This document shows positions 8,455 to 18,317 of a stretch of DNA of 29,840 nt, piece by piece. How positions within the stretch are numbered: position 1 is the first letter of the stretch; the number at the start of each line of letters is the position of its first letter. A model generated the notes under the pieces. It had not been told where the DNA came from, did no database searches, and worked only from the letters and a program-made list of their open reading frames with translations. Both the position numbers and the translations under genes were made by a program. This DNA is from JBPCPM01 sp050999155. GTDB taxonomy: Bacteria; Actinomycetota; Thermoleophilia; Solirubrobacterales; 70-9. The stretch is taken from the NCBI GenBank assembly GCA_050999155.1, contig JBPCPM010000097.1:1-29840 (forward strand), in the 5' to 3' direction.

Positions 8455-8964
8455 TCAGGGAAGACCGCCCAAATCCGGGGGAGCGGACGGGGCTGCAGCG
8501 TCTGTCTCCAGCGCTTCCAGCCGCGCCACGTAGGTACCGGGAAGCCCGTGGCGGCGCGCAGCGTCGACCATTAACCTCAGGTAGTGGGGATGGGGCCGCA
8601 GCTCCCGGGGTGCCTTGCTGATCACCTCGTAGGTGAGCGCGCGCCGCCAAGGCCCGCCGCGTCCGTCGTCCACGCGGACGGCGCGGCGGCGGTAGCCGAG
8701 GACGTTGCCCGACGCCTCCTTGGCGTCGAGCAGGGCGAGCTCGGCTGCCGGCACGTGGTAGAGCAGGCCCCACACCTCGCAGCCCTCGGCCCGGACGATG
8801 TCCGCGGCTCCCGCGTGCCAGCGGGGGGAGCGGCGCACGAAGGCGAGCCGGAACCCCGGCAGCCGGCACGGTCCGATCACGGTGAAATCCCCGCAAAAAG
8901 CCGCCATCTGGCCGCTGTCCATGTTGCTGCCGTAGGCGAAGTAGAGGTCGTCGCTGCCGTGCAC
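8455..8964 (-). CDS. Gamma-glutamylcyclotransferase-like (GGCT/AIG2 fold) protein
   Basis: This predicted 169-residue protein has the GGCT-fold signature YFAYGSNM near its N-terminus (YGSN at residues 11-14) and a downstream LDAKEA segment that places the expected catalytic Glu. The family releases 5-oxoproline from gamma-glutamyl amines or peptides; the exact substrate is unknown. I chose GTG at 8964, just before the conserved strand, because a CATCCT box sits eight bases upstream. The longer frame to 9120 would run antisense into ftsK and adds a low-complexity, unlikely N-terminus. It is divergent from ftsK and coupled to the small gene that follows. Confidence 0.8.
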   Translation of the reverse strand: MHGSDDLYFAYGSNMDSGQMAAFCGDFTVIGPCRLPGFRLAFVRRSPRWHAGAADIVRAEGCEVWGLLYHVPAAELALLDAKEASGNVLGYRRRAVRVDDGRGGPWRRALTYEVISKAPRELRPHPHYLRLMVDAARRHGLPGTYVARLEALETDAAAPSAPPDLGGLP

Positions 8965-8972
8965 GGGGGCCA

Positions 8973-8978
8973 AGGATG
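8973..8978 (-). promoter_or_regulatory. -10 box CATCCT before the cyclotransferase gene
   Basis: On the minus strand CATCCT (close to TATCCT) lies eight bases before the GTG at 8964. It is in the 79-bp gap shared with the divergent ftsK. Confidence 0.35.
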
Positions 8979-9043
8979 GCGGTGTGTGAGCGTTTTCGCA
9001 GCCCGGAAGGGGCCGGCTGGGCCGCGTCGAAGGTGCACGGGCC

Positions 9044-11542
9044 ATGGCGACCAAGCGCAAGCCGGCCGGCAAAGCCCGGACGCAGTCTGTCCCTGCCCGC
9101 GTGCGGGCCGGCCGCACCAAGCTGTCAACGATGGAGCAGCTGCAGGCCGACGTGCTCGGCCTGGGGCTGCTCGCCGCTGCCGTGTTCCTGTCGCTTGTCT
9201 TCTACGAGGGCTGGGCCGGCGGCGCCGTCGGGGAGGGACTCTTCGAGGGCGGGCGCATGCTCGTCGGGCTCGCCGCCTACCTGCTGCCGATCGTCATCGG
9301 TGTTGCCGGCGCGCTGCTCATCGCTCGTCCCCTGATCGCGGGCGCCCCGCGGATCGCCGGCCTGGGTGCCCTCGGCGCCGGGCTGATGCTGGCGCTGGCC
9401 GCCCGGACTGCCGGCATCGGTCCGTCGGAGCCCGTGCGATCCGGATACTTCGACGTCGACTTCGCCTCCGACCACGGCGGCATGGTCGGCGAGCTCCTGT
9501 ACTGGGCGTCGGTCACGCTGTTCCAGACGGCCGGAGCGCACATCCTCGCCAGCTTGCTCGTCGTGGCCGGCACGGTGCTCGTCCTGGGACGCCCCATCGC
9601 ATCGGCGCTCGAGGGCGCCGGGGACCGTGCCCGGGGCGTCTCGGGCATGTGGAGCCGCGCCGAGGACCGCACCCGCGTGATCGCCGGCGCCGTCCGGGGC
9701 AAGGCGCCCGCCCCGCCGCGCGGCCCGGCGGCCGACGTCGGGACCGACGGATTCGGCACCGTCGATCCGGACGAGGACTGGGGGCCGCCCGAGCCCGAAG
9801 GCGAGGAGCCCACGATCGCGGTGTCGGCGCCCGAGCCCGACCTGGATCCGATTGACCTGGGCCCAGATCCCGAGCCCGAACCGGAGATCGAGGTCGAGGA
9901 TCTCTCCGGACCCGAGACATCCGAGCAGCCGAGCCTGCTCGAGGCCGACGGTGCCACGACCGCACCACGGACCCCGATGGGTGCGGTGCGTGGTGGGGTC
10001 ACCGAGTCCGACGAGATCAACTACCGCCTGCCGTCGCCCCGGGCGCTGGAGCGCTCCGAGCGCGGGGAGGGTCCCGACCGCAAGACCCAGGAGGAGACCG
10101 GTCGGATCCTGCTGGAGGCCCTCGGTCACCACGGCGTGGAGGCCCGGCTCAGCGCGGTCGTCAGCGGACCGAGCGTCAGCCAGTACGAGCTCGAGCTCAA
10201 GCCGGGCACCAAGGTCGGCAAGGTCTCCAACCTCAAAGACGACCTGGCCTACGCCCTGGCGGCGACCGAGATCCGGATCATCGCCCCGATTCCGGGCAAG
10301 CGCGCCGTCGGCGTCGAGGTACCGAACCTCCATCGGCGGATGGTGCGCCTCGGCGACATCTACAAGGGCCGGCCGAAGGGCGCCTCGCCGCTGGCCTGCT
10401 GGCTGGGCAAGGACATCAACGGCCACGGCGTGTGGACGGACCTGGCCAAGATGCCCCACGTGCTCGTCGCCGGCACCACCGGATCGGGCAAGTCGGGCTG
10501 CGTCAACGCGATCCTCTCCTCGCTGCTGTTGCACGCGACGCCCAACGAGCTGCGGCTCGTGCTCGTCGACCCCAAACGGGTGGAGCTCAACCATTACGAG
10601 AAGGTCCCGCACCTGCTCACTCCCGTTGTGACCAACCCCCGGGTGGCGTCGAACGTGCTCTCGAACCTCCTGGTCGAGATGGAGAACCGCTACCAGGTCA
10701 TGGGTGAAGCCCGGGCCCGCAACCTGCCCGAGCTCAACCGGGCCCGGGCCAAGTCCGGCGAGGCGCCGCTCCCGTACATCCTGTGTGTGATCGACGAGCT
10801 GGCCGACCTGATGATGGTCGCTCCGGCGGAAGTCGAGGACGCGATCATCCGCCTGGCCCAGAAGTCCCGCGCCGTGGGCATCCACCTGCTGCTGGCCACA
10901 CAGCGCCCATCGACCGACATCATCACCGGCACGATCAAGGTCAACATCCCGGCTCGCATCGCCTTCGCCGTCTCCTCCCAGGTCGATTCGCGCGTGATCC
11001 TGGACGCTGGCGGCGCCGAGTCGCTGCTCGGCCAGGGCGACATGCTGTTCAGGCCCGTGGGCTCCTCGAAGCTCCAGCGCGTCCAGGGAGCGTTCGTCAC
11101 CGAGGACGAGATCGACGGCGTCATGAGCCAGTGGGCGCGCCAGGGCGAGCCCGATTTCCAGGAGGAGCTCCTGCAGGCACCCGAGCCTCCCGAGGATGAG
11201 GGCGGCGACGACGACCTCGACGCCGACCAGGACGACCTGCTCAACGACGCGATCCGGCTGGTCATCGAGACCCAGACCGCCTCGGTGTCGATGGTCCAGC
11301 GGCGCCTGCGCGTGGGCTACACCCGGGCGGGACGGCTGATCGACATGCTCGAGCGCCGCGGCGTGATCTCCGGCTATGAGGGCTCCAAGCCGCGGCAGGT
11401 GCTGGTTGGCGCGGCCGACATGGCGCGGGTCCTGGCCGCCCAGTCGGCGGGAGCCGCTGGCCCGGCTGAGGCAGGCGGCGAGGACGGTGACGCGACCCCC
11501 GCGCCCGAGCCGAGCCTGAGCGGCGGGACGGACGACAACTAG
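9044..11542 (+). CDS. ftsK: DNA translocase FtsK/SpoIIIE
   Basis: FtsK is a membrane-anchored hexameric ATPase that pumps chromosomal DNA through the division septum. The 832-residue protein has a basic N-terminus, four hydrophobic segments between about residues 33 and 185, and an acidic Pro/Glu-rich linker (about 225-310). The motor follows, with Walker A GTTGSGKS at 477-484 and Walker B in ILCVIDELADL. A C-terminal winged-helix gamma domain (about 725-800) normally reads KOPS/SRS sequences and contains SVSMVQRRLRVGYTRAGRLID. ATG at 9044 has an AAGG Shine-Dalgarno about ten bases upstream, so unlike many neighbours it appears to have a leader. A short 5-bp hairpin (11549-11561) follows the stop. 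Confidence 0.95.
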   Translation: MATKRKPAGKARTQSVPARVRAGRTKLSTMEQLQADVLGLGLLAAAVFLSLVFYEGWAGGAVGEGLFEGGRMLVGLAAYLLPIVIGVAGALLIARPLIAGAPRIAGLGALGAGLMLALAARTAGIGPSEPVRSGYFDVDFASDHGGMVGELLYWASVTLFQTAGAHILASLLVVAGTVLVLGRPIASALEGAGDRARGVSGMWSRAEDRTRVIAGAVRGKAPAPPRGPAADVGTDGFGTVDPDEDWGPPEPEGEEPTIAVSAPEPDLDPIDLGPDPEPEPEIEVEDLSGPETSEQPSLLEADGATTAPRTPMGAVRGGVTESDEINYRLPSPRALERSERGEGPDRKTQEETGRILLEALGHHGVEARLSAVVSGPSVSQYELELKPGTKVGKVSNLKDDLAYALAATEIRIIAPIPGKRAVGVEVPNLHRRMVRLGDIYKGRPKGASPLACWLGKDINGHGVWTDLAKMPHVLVAGTTGSGKSGCVNAILSSLLLHATPNELRLVLVDPKRVELNHYEKVPHLLTPVVTNPRVASNVLSNLLVEMENRYQVMGEARARNLPELNRARAKSGEAPLPYILCVIDELADLMMVAPAEVEDAIIRLAQKSRAVGIHLLLATQRPSTDIITGTIKVNIPARIAFAVSSQVDSRVILDAGGAESLLGQGDMLFRPVGSSKLQRVQGAFVTEDEIDGVMSQWARQGEPDFQEELLQAPEPPEDEGGDDDLDADQDDLLNDAIRLVIETQTASVSMVQRRLRVGYTRAGRLIDMLERRGVISGYEGSKPRQVLVGAADMARVLAAQSAGAAGPAEAGGEDGDATPAPEPSLSGGTDDN

Positions 11543-11571
11543 GCCGCAGGGCCGATGGCCCGCGGGCCGGG

Positions 11572-11601
11572 TTGGCCTGCGATCGCACCACGCGGCACAA
11601 T
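11572..11601 (+). promoter_or_regulatory. Promoter TTGGCC-18-CACAAT before rodZ-like gene
   Basis: A -35-like TTGGCC (11572-11577) and a -10 CACAAT (11596-11601) are separated by 18 bases. CACAAT ends six bases before the ATG at 11608, so the transcript would be leaderless. This is one of the best promoter candidates in the window. Confidence 0.5.
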
Positions 11602-11607
11602 AGGCCG

Positions 11608-12375
11608 ATGGAGGTCGGCTCGAACCTGCGTGAGACGCGCCTGCGGCTGGGCATCTCGATCGATGAGCTCGAGGAGCGGACGAAGATCCGCGCCAAGTAT
11701 CTGCGCGCACTGGAGAACGAGGAGTGGGATCTGCTCCCGGGCCCCGCGTACATCCGCAGCTTCCTGCGTACGTATGCCGATACGCTCGGCCTCGACGCCC
11801 AGGTCCTGCTCGACGAGTACCGCCGCACCCACGAGGGCCCGGGGGCCGGCGAGCGGTTCTACGGCGGCGAGCCGGTCCTGCGTGGCCGACGCAACATCGA
11901 CGATGCCCCCAGGGGGCCGGGGCGGGGCTCGGTGATCGTCGCCGTCGTGATCGTGTTGCTCGGCGCCCTGTTCGTGCTCGGAACCCTCGGCGGAGACGAC
12001 AAGGCCGACGAACGGGCCGGCTCGACCACCACGGACCGCGACGCGGAGCGCACGACCACGACGAAAACCAAGGCCAAGAAGAAGGCGTCCAAGCTCGCGT
12101 CGGTCAAGCTCGAGGCGACAGCGCCCGTGTTCGTTTGTCTGGTAGATGCCACCGGCAAGCGGCGGGTCAACGGGGTGGTGCTGCAGCCCGGCGACACACG
12201 TGGCCCGTACCGGAGCCGGCGCTTCCGGCTCAACCTCGGAAACGCGGGGGCCGACGTGACGGTCAACGGCAACAAGCTCTCCGTACCGGGCGCGGCCGCC
12301 GGCGTGGGCTTCGACATCCGGGCCGGCCGGAAGGCCTCCCGCCTGGCCGACGACAAGCGCCCCACCTGCCAGTGA
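11608..12375 (+). CDS. RodZ-like HTH membrane protein
   Basis: This 255-residue protein has an N-terminal RodZ/HTH_25 helix-turn-helix (about 4-70, with LRETRLRLGISIDELEERT and the IRSFLRTYAD element). A linker leads to one transmembrane helix near 109-128. A Thr/Lys-rich stalk with a run of Thr and Lys residues follows, then a C-terminal beta domain (about 165-255) like the DUF4115 part of RodZ. RodZ links MreB to the envelope in rod-shaped cells. No MreB is in the window, so a shape role is inferred. ATG at 11608 is preferred over an ATG 12 codons upstream because it begins the conserved domain and sits six bases after CACAAT. It overlaps cinA by 4 nt (GTGA). Confidence 0.85.
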   Translation: MEVGSNLRETRLRLGISIDELEERTKIRAKYLRALENEEWDLLPGPAYIRSFLRTYADTLGLDAQVLLDEYRRTHEGPGAGERFYGGEPVLRGRRNIDDAPRGPGRGSVIVAVVIVLLGALFVLGTLGGDDKADERAGSTTTDRDAERTTTTKTKAKKKASKLASVKLEATAPVFVCLVDATGKRRVNGVVLQPGDTRGPYRSRRFRLNLGNAGADVTVNGNKLSVPGAAAGVGFDIRAGRKASRLADDKRPTCQ

Positions 12376-13646
12376 GCGTCCGCGCCGCGATCGTCGCTAC
12401 GGGCACCGAGCTGCTCACCGGCCGCACGACCGATCGCAACGGCCCGTGGCTGGCCGCGCGTCTCGGTTCCCTCGGGATCGAGGTCGCCCACAGCACCTGC
12501 GTGGGCGACCGGCCGGAGGATCTCGAGGCTGCGCTGCGCCACTGCGGCGATCTCGGCATCGACCTCGTCGTCACCACCGGCGGCCTGGGCCCGACCAAGG
12601 ACGACCTGACCGCCACGGTCGTCGGGCGCTTCGCGGGACGCGACATGGTCCTCGACCCGGAGCTCGAGAAGACGATCGAGAAGATCCTCCAGAAGATCGC
12701 CACCCGGCGGCGGCTGGACCCCGACGCGATGCGGGCCGGCAACCGCAAGCAGGCGACGATCCCCGCGGGCGCGATCGCCATCGATCCGGTGGGAACGGCG
12801 CCCGGGCTGGTCCTCGACGCCGACGGGATGGTGGTCATCATCATGCCGGGTCCGCCGGGCGAGCTGCACGCAATGTGGCCCCAGGCGCTGGAGACCGGGC
12901 CGGCCACCGAGCTGCTCGCCCGCGCGCCGGACCTCGTGACCTCCCAGGTCAGGCTGTTCGGTCTGCCCGAATCGACCCTGGCCAAGGGCCTGCGCGAGAT
13001 CGAGGACGACCTGGCTCTCGACGACCTCGAGGTCACGACCTGCCTGACCGGCGCGGAGCTGGTCATCGACATCCGCTACGAGCCCGAGCACGCCGACACC
13101 GACGCCCGGCTGCGCGAAGCCCTGCTCGCACGCTACGCCGAGTACGCGGTCAGCGGGGAGGGCACGAGCACCGAGGAGATTCTCGCCGGCGCGCTCGATG
13201 GCCTGAAGCTCGCGGTGGCCGAGTCGTGCACCGGCGGCCTGCTGGCCGCGCGGCTCACCGCCCGCCCCGGGGCGTCGGCCTACATGGCCGGAGGGGTTGT
13301 CGCCTACAGCGACGAGGCCAAGACCCGGCAGCTCGACGTACCCGCGGGCCTGATCGCCACCTACGGGGCCGTATCGCCCGAGGTCGCCGAAGCGATGGCC
13401 GACGGGGCGCTGGCGCGATTCGGCGCCGACGTGGCAGTGGCCGTGACCGGGGTGGCGGGACCCGACGGCGGAACCGAGGACAAGCCGGTCGGGTACGTGT
13501 GTTTCTGCGCGAAGCGAGCGGGAGGTCGGACGATCAGCCGCGACCCGACGCTGCCAGGAGCGCGGAGCGACGTCCGGGACCGGTCGGTCGTCGTGGGGCT
13601 GCACATGCTCCGGTGGCTGCTGGCCGACCAGGATCCGCCTGTCTGA
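12372..13646 (+). CDS. cinA: CinA family protein (nicotinamide-nucleotide amidase / competence-damage protein)
   Basis: This 424-residue two-domain protein has an N-terminal MoaB-like COG1058 domain (AAIVATGTELLTGRTTDRNG, TTGGLGPTKDDLT, MPGPPGE) and a C-terminal PncC domain (AESCTGGLLAARLT, GVAGPDGGTEDKPVG). CinA enzymes deamidate nicotinamide mononucleotide, and some hydrolyse ADP-ribose, in pyridine-nucleotide salvage. Both halves are complete and of normal length. GTG at 12372 overlaps the rodZ-like stop (GTGA), which fixes the start and implies coupling. cinA is commonly next to recA. Here a frameshifted epoxide hydrolase separates them. Confidence 0.93.
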   Translation: MSVRAAIVATGTELLTGRTTDRNGPWLAARLGSLGIEVAHSTCVGDRPEDLEAALRHCGDLGIDLVVTTGGLGPTKDDLTATVVGRFAGRDMVLDPELEKTIEKILQKIATRRRLDPDAMRAGNRKQATIPAGAIAIDPVGTAPGLVLDADGMVVIIMPGPPGELHAMWPQALETGPATELLARAPDLVTSQVRLFGLPESTLAKGLREIEDDLALDDLEVTTCLTGAELVIDIRYEPEHADTDARLREALLARYAEYAVSGEGTSTEEILAGALDGLKLAVAESCTGGLLAARLTARPGASAYMAGGVVAYSDEAKTRQLDVPAGLIATYGAVSPEVAEAMADGALARFGADVAVAVTGVAGPDGGTEDKPVGYVCFCAKRAGGRTISRDPTLPGARSDVRDRSVVVGLHMLRWLLADQDPPV

Positions 13647-13698
13647 TCGCCCGAAGGAACCGGGACTACCGACCGCGAAGCACGGAGGCGCAGCGACG

Positions 13699-14845
13699 AT
13701 GACCGACCAGGGCAACGACATCCAGCCGCACCCAGGTGCGCAGCTCGAGCGCGCCGAGATCCGGGTGCCCGAGTCGGTGCTGCTCGACCTCCGGGATCGC
13801 CTGCGCCGGACCCGGTGGCCCCGCCACGTCTCGGGCGGGTGGGACCTGGGCCCCGACATCGACGAGCTGCGCGGTCTGTGCACCTACTGGGCCGAGGAGT
13901 ACGACTGGCGCCAGACGGAGGCGCGTCTGAACGGCATCGACCAGGTCCGCTTCGGGGGGGTCCACGCTTTCGTCTTCCGAGCCGATCCCGGCGATGGTCG
14001 GACGCCCGTCGTCCTGCTGCACGGCTGGCCGAGCGGGCCCATCGAGTTCCTCGACTTGGCCGGCTGTCTCCGCGATGCCGGGCGCGACGTGGTGATCCCG
14101 TCGCTTCCGGGCTACGGCTGGTCGACCATCACCGATCGTGCGATCGGTTCGGGGCGAGGTGGCCGAGCGGATCCACACGCTGGTGCGCGACGGGCTGGGG
14201 TACTCGCGCTACCTGGCCCACGGCGGCGACTGGGGCGCCCTGATCGGCGCCCGCCTGGCCGACGCCCACCCCGACGTGGTCGCCGGCCTGCACCTCACCA
14301 CGCCCTCGGTCCTGCCGCCGCCCGCCGACATGGACGACCTCGACGACACCGAGCAGCGCTACGTCGAGCGGGCGCTGGCCTGGCGGGCACGCAAGGGCCA
14401 GCACCTGTTCGTGCAGTCGGCTGAGCCGCACTCGATCGCCTACGGGATGCACGACTCTCCGGTCGGGCTTGCCGGATGGCTGGTCGGCAAGTACCGGGCC
14501 TGGTCGGCGGGCGACGACGCGTTCGGCCAGGTGTTCGACCGCCGGTCCCTCTGCGACTTCCTGACGATGTACTGGGCCACCGGCACCAGTCACTCGTCGA
14601 TGCGCCTCTATGCCGGGGAGCTGCGCAACCGCTGGCAGCCGCCGCCGGGCCGGCGCATTCCCGGCCCGGTCGGTGTCGCGCTGCCCCCGGGGGAGTTCCT
14701 GCATCCACCGCGCGCGTTCATCGAGCGCATCGCCGACGTGCGCCACTGGACCGAGCTGCCGGCGGGAGGGCACTTCGCCGCCCTCGAGGAGCCCGACCTC
14801 GTGGCCGCCGACCTGCTCACCTTCGCGGCCGACCAGGACATCTAG
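13699..14845 (+). pseudogene. Epoxide hydrolase (EHN-type alpha/beta hydrolase), frameshifted
   Basis: The gene opens an oxirane to a diol in related enzymes. It starts at ATG 13699 with a GGAGG Shine-Dalgarno ten bases upstream. Frame one encodes the EHN N-terminal domain (RVPESVLLDLRDRLRRTRWP), the oxyanion motif HGWPSGPIEF and LPGYGWS. At about 14151 the homology jumps by one base to another frame, which holds the nucleophile motif GGDWG, Tyr-containing cap segments and the terminal catalytic His in GGHFAALEEPD. Removing one G from the GGGG at 14151-14154 restores a single frame of about 381 residues with all catalytic motifs. So this is either a very recent inactivation or a sequencing error. 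It lies between cinA and recA. Confidence 0.8.
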
Positions 14846-14904
14846 CGGGCGCCCGGGTCCCCGCTCGGAGGCTCGTACGACATCGGTTGCACCAATGGCA
14901 CGGC

Positions 14905-14932
14905 GGGCGCGCCCCCGGCGCCTGGCGCGCCC
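14905..14932. terminator. 9-bp hairpin after the epoxide hydrolase
   Basis: A perfect 9-bp inverted repeat (14905-14913 with 14924-14932) encloses a 10-nt loop, 60 bases after the hydrolase stop and before the recA promoter region. No T-tract follows. Confidence 0.5.
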
Positions 14933-14976
14933 CTAGGCTGGCTCACAGGTCGTTCGGTGCCGTCCGGCTCGCGGTC

Positions 14977-14982
14977 TACCGT
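14977..14982 (+). promoter_or_regulatory. Possible -10 box TACCGT for recA
   Basis: TACCGT lies 89 bases before the recA start. This would give a leader of about 80 nt carrying the GAGGAG Shine-Dalgarno at 15055-15060. No -35 or SOS operator of canonical form is seen nearby, so this is a weak call. Confidence 0.25.
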
Positions 14983-15071
14983 TCGCACCTACGGCCGAGC
15001 GGGGCGCACACCACGTCCTTGGCCCATGTCGAGCTGCCCGTTGATGCGGGCGATGAGGAGAACGAACGCTG

Positions 15072-16214
<1,143 letters not shown>

Positions 16215-16232
16215 GGGTCCGGGTCCCTCGCG

Positions 16233-16703
16233 ATGGGAGCGACGGCCGAGAGCCGCGGTGTCGACAAGGCGGTCGCCTCCCTGTCCCGCTCCCTGTCCCG
16301 TCGTGAGCGCGGGTCCACCGAGGCCCGGCGGTGGCTGGAAGACAGGGAGTACCCGCCCGAGGTGGCCGAGGTGGCCGTCGAGCGGCTGATCTCGGTTGGA
16401 GCCCTCGACGACGAGCGATTCGCCGCAGCCTTCGTGCACGACAAGCGCGAGCTGGCGGGGTGGGGGGCCGAGCGGATTCGTGCCGGCCTCGAAGCGCGGG
16501 GGGTCGACAGCGCCGTCATCGAGCAGGCCCTGGCCGGGTACGGACACCAGGCCGAGCTCGAACGGGCAGTGACCCTTCTCGAGAACCGGCGGCGCCCGCT
16601 GGAAGACAGCACCGACCGCGACAAGGCCCTTGGGTTCCTCGTGCGCCGGGGATTCGGCCTCGAGCTGGCCTACGACGCCGTCAGATCCTGCGCCCGGGGC
16701 TGA
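16233..16703 (+). CDS. recX: Regulatory protein RecX
   Basis: This 156-residue helical protein belongs to the RecX family, which binds RecA filaments and limits their activity. It shows the three-helix repeat pattern: RRERGSTEARRWLEDREYPPEVAEVAVERLISVGALDDERFA, then a second repeat with GAERIRAGLEARGVD, and a third ending RRGFGLELAYDAVRS. It lies 18 bases after recA and is almost certainly co-transcribed with it. The gene converges with the next gene, leaving only nine bases between their stops. Confidence 0.92.
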   Translation: MGATAESRGVDKAVASLSRSLSRRERGSTEARRWLEDREYPPEVAEVAVERLISVGALDDERFAAAFVHDKRELAGWGAERIRAGLEARGVDSAVIEQALAGYGHQAELERAVTLLENRRRPLEDSTDRDKALGFLVRRGFGLELAYDAVRSCARG

Positions 16704-16712
16704 GGCGGCCGG

Positions 16713-18263
16713 CTACCTGCTGGCGGGGACCGGGGCCGCCGGGGTCGCCGGAGCGGTGTCCCCATCAGCTCCGCCGCCCAGGGGTCCGGCGGGGCTTCGC
16801 GGCTCGATGCCATCGCAATCCTGGGCCGAGGGGCTCAGGCCGAAGAGGACCGGGCCGGGGGCGCAACGGTCGAGCGGGTTCCACTCGCCCTCGAGCTCGA
16901 AGTCGGGGTCGTCCTTGCTGGTCAGCGACGCCGCACGGGCTGCCTGGTCGCGCATCATCTGCACCTCCAGCGCGTTCGGCCACCCGTCGTGGTCGGTGTC
17001 GTCGCAGCCATCCGGTACCAGGTCACCGTCTTGGTCGGGGTCGACCGGGTCGCCGTAGACGCCCATCTGCCGGACCTCGGCTGCATTGTCGAGCCACGCC
17101 CAGTTCTGAAGCTCCGCGCGGGACGGCGGGGAGGTCCGGCACTGCACGAACGCTGCCGCACCGGGTGCGGTCAGGTTGAACAGGCAGGAGCCGCCGTACT
17201 CGCTGCTCGTAGATCCAGCTGGACACAGCGATGGATCGCGGAGCGTGAGGAAGCGGTCGGGCTCGTCCTCGGACGACGTGTCCGAGTCCTCCTCGTCCTC
17301 CGCCGCCGGAATGATCATCACGTTCATCGCCGGAACCCAGCCGTCGCAGTCCAGGTTCTCGCCCATGTAGTTGAACGTCTTGTCACGGACGCCCGCGCCG
17401 TCAGCCATACGGTCGCCGTCGGAGTCCGCCCGGCCGTCGTTGTAGTAGGGCCGCGCACGTGTGAGGTCGTTGAGGAAAAGGCCGTCGCCGCCGGAACACC
17501 GCGGTGCCCGGAAGGCGGCTGCGGTGAGATCCTGCTCGGCAGCTGCAGTGAGGAGATCGCCGTCGGTGTCCTCGACGTCATCGGTGGTGCCGTCGCCGTC
17601 GGTGTCAGCCTTCGTCGGGTTCGGAATCGGTCGCTTGCCGGGGTAGAGCCGCGGGTAGGGGTAGCTGCCGCCATTCCAGGCGCTGGCGGACTCGTACTCG
17701 AAGAAATCCGAGAGCGTGTCCCCGTCGGAGTCAGGCTCGCAGGGCTCGGTGCCGACCTGCCGCTCGATCTCGTTGACCAGGCCGTCGCGATCGCAGTCCA
17801 CCGGATCCGGGGCGGCGACACTCAGCCTGATCCGACGCGTCCAGCGACGGCTCAGGTACGTGCTGTTCTTGACGCGGAAGTTGAAGGTAGAGGTGCGGAT
17901 CTCGCCGTTGCGGTCACCCATGATCTGCACGAGCCGGCCAGGCACCCGAACCTTGATCGTGCGGCTGGAGAGGCCGTCGGCGCGAACGAAAACGACCTTG
18001 CGGCCACGGCGGAAGTAGATGCGGTTCTTGTCCTCGCCCTTTGTGAAGCGCGTGCCGGTGATGGTCAGCGTGTCGCCGAGCTCGGCCTTCTTGGGCCGGA
18101 TCGAGCTGATCTCCGGGCGCTTGGAGGCAGACGCGGATGCCTTCGTCGCGGCATCCGCCGCCGGGGAGCCGACGAGGAGAAGGAGGGCCCCGGTGAGCAG
18201 GACAAAAGCCCCGACCAGCAGGGTGTGACGGTACGACGCACCACGAGCAGATCCCGATGCCAT
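16713..18263 (-). CDS. Secreted IPT/TIG and thrombospondin type 3 repeat protein
   Basis: This 516-residue protein has a basic N-terminus, a hydrophobic segment (about 14-32) and a likely signal-peptidase site after PAADA near residue 38. An IPT/TIG-like immunoglobulin fold follows (RPEISSIRPKKAELGDTLTI onward, about 50-135). Then come several calcium-binding thrombospondin type 3-like motifs of the DxDxDG type: DCDRDG, DSDGDT, DTDGDG, DSDGDR, DPDQDG and DTDHDG. An acidic Ser/Asp/Glu stretch lies in the middle. Ten cysteines in the mature part suggest disulfides outside the membrane. No sortase motif or C-terminal anchor is seen. ATG at 18263 is chosen because it begins the signal peptide; the longer frame is antisense to terC. 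The role is unknown, probably a cell-surface or matrix protein. Confidence 0.88.
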   Translation of the reverse strand: MASGSARGASYRHTLLVGAFVLLTGALLLLVGSPAADAATKASASASKRPEISSIRPKKAELGDTLTITGTRFTKGEDKNRIYFRRGRKVVFVRADGLSSRTIKVRVPGRLVQIMGDRNGEIRTSTFNFRVKNSTYLSRRWTRRIRLSVAAPDPVDCDRDGLVNEIERQVGTEPCEPDSDGDTLSDFFEYESASAWNGGSYPYPRLYPGKRPIPNPTKADTDGDGTTDDVEDTDGDLLTAAAEQDLTAAAFRAPRCSGGDGLFLNDLTRARPYYNDGRADSDGDRMADGAGVRDKTFNYMGENLDCDGWVPAMNVMIIPAAEDEEDSDTSSEDEPDRFLTLRDPSLCPAGSTSSEYGGSCLFNLTAPGAAAFVQCRTSPPSRAELQNWAWLDNAAEVRQMGVYGDPVDPDQDGDLVPDGCDDTDHDGWPNALEVQMMRDQAARAASLTSKDDPDFELEGEWNPLDRCAPGPVLFGLSPSAQDCDGIEPRSPAGPLGGGADGDTAPATPAAPVPASR

Positions 18264-18317
18264 GTCCCCGTCGTCGGCCAAGGGTCCGGCGAGCTTGAGC
18301 CGAGCGGGGCTCGCGGC

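Noticed and set aside
7929..8621. Plus-strand 230-aa frame over the small minus-strand genes
   Set aside because: Low-complexity Arg/Ser/Pro sequence with no domain, antisense to the cyclotransferase.
9125..11710. 861-aa open frame antisense to ftsK
   Set aside because: Shadow frame; the sense ftsK motifs are complete.
11859..13883. 674-aa open frame antisense to the rodZ-like gene and cinA
   Set aside because: Shadow frame crossing several real genes.
14951..14982. PafBC-like recA promoter (CGTTCGGTG ... TACCGT)
   Set aside because: Only six of nine bases match the motif and the spacer is 17 rather than 8 bases, so it is not called.
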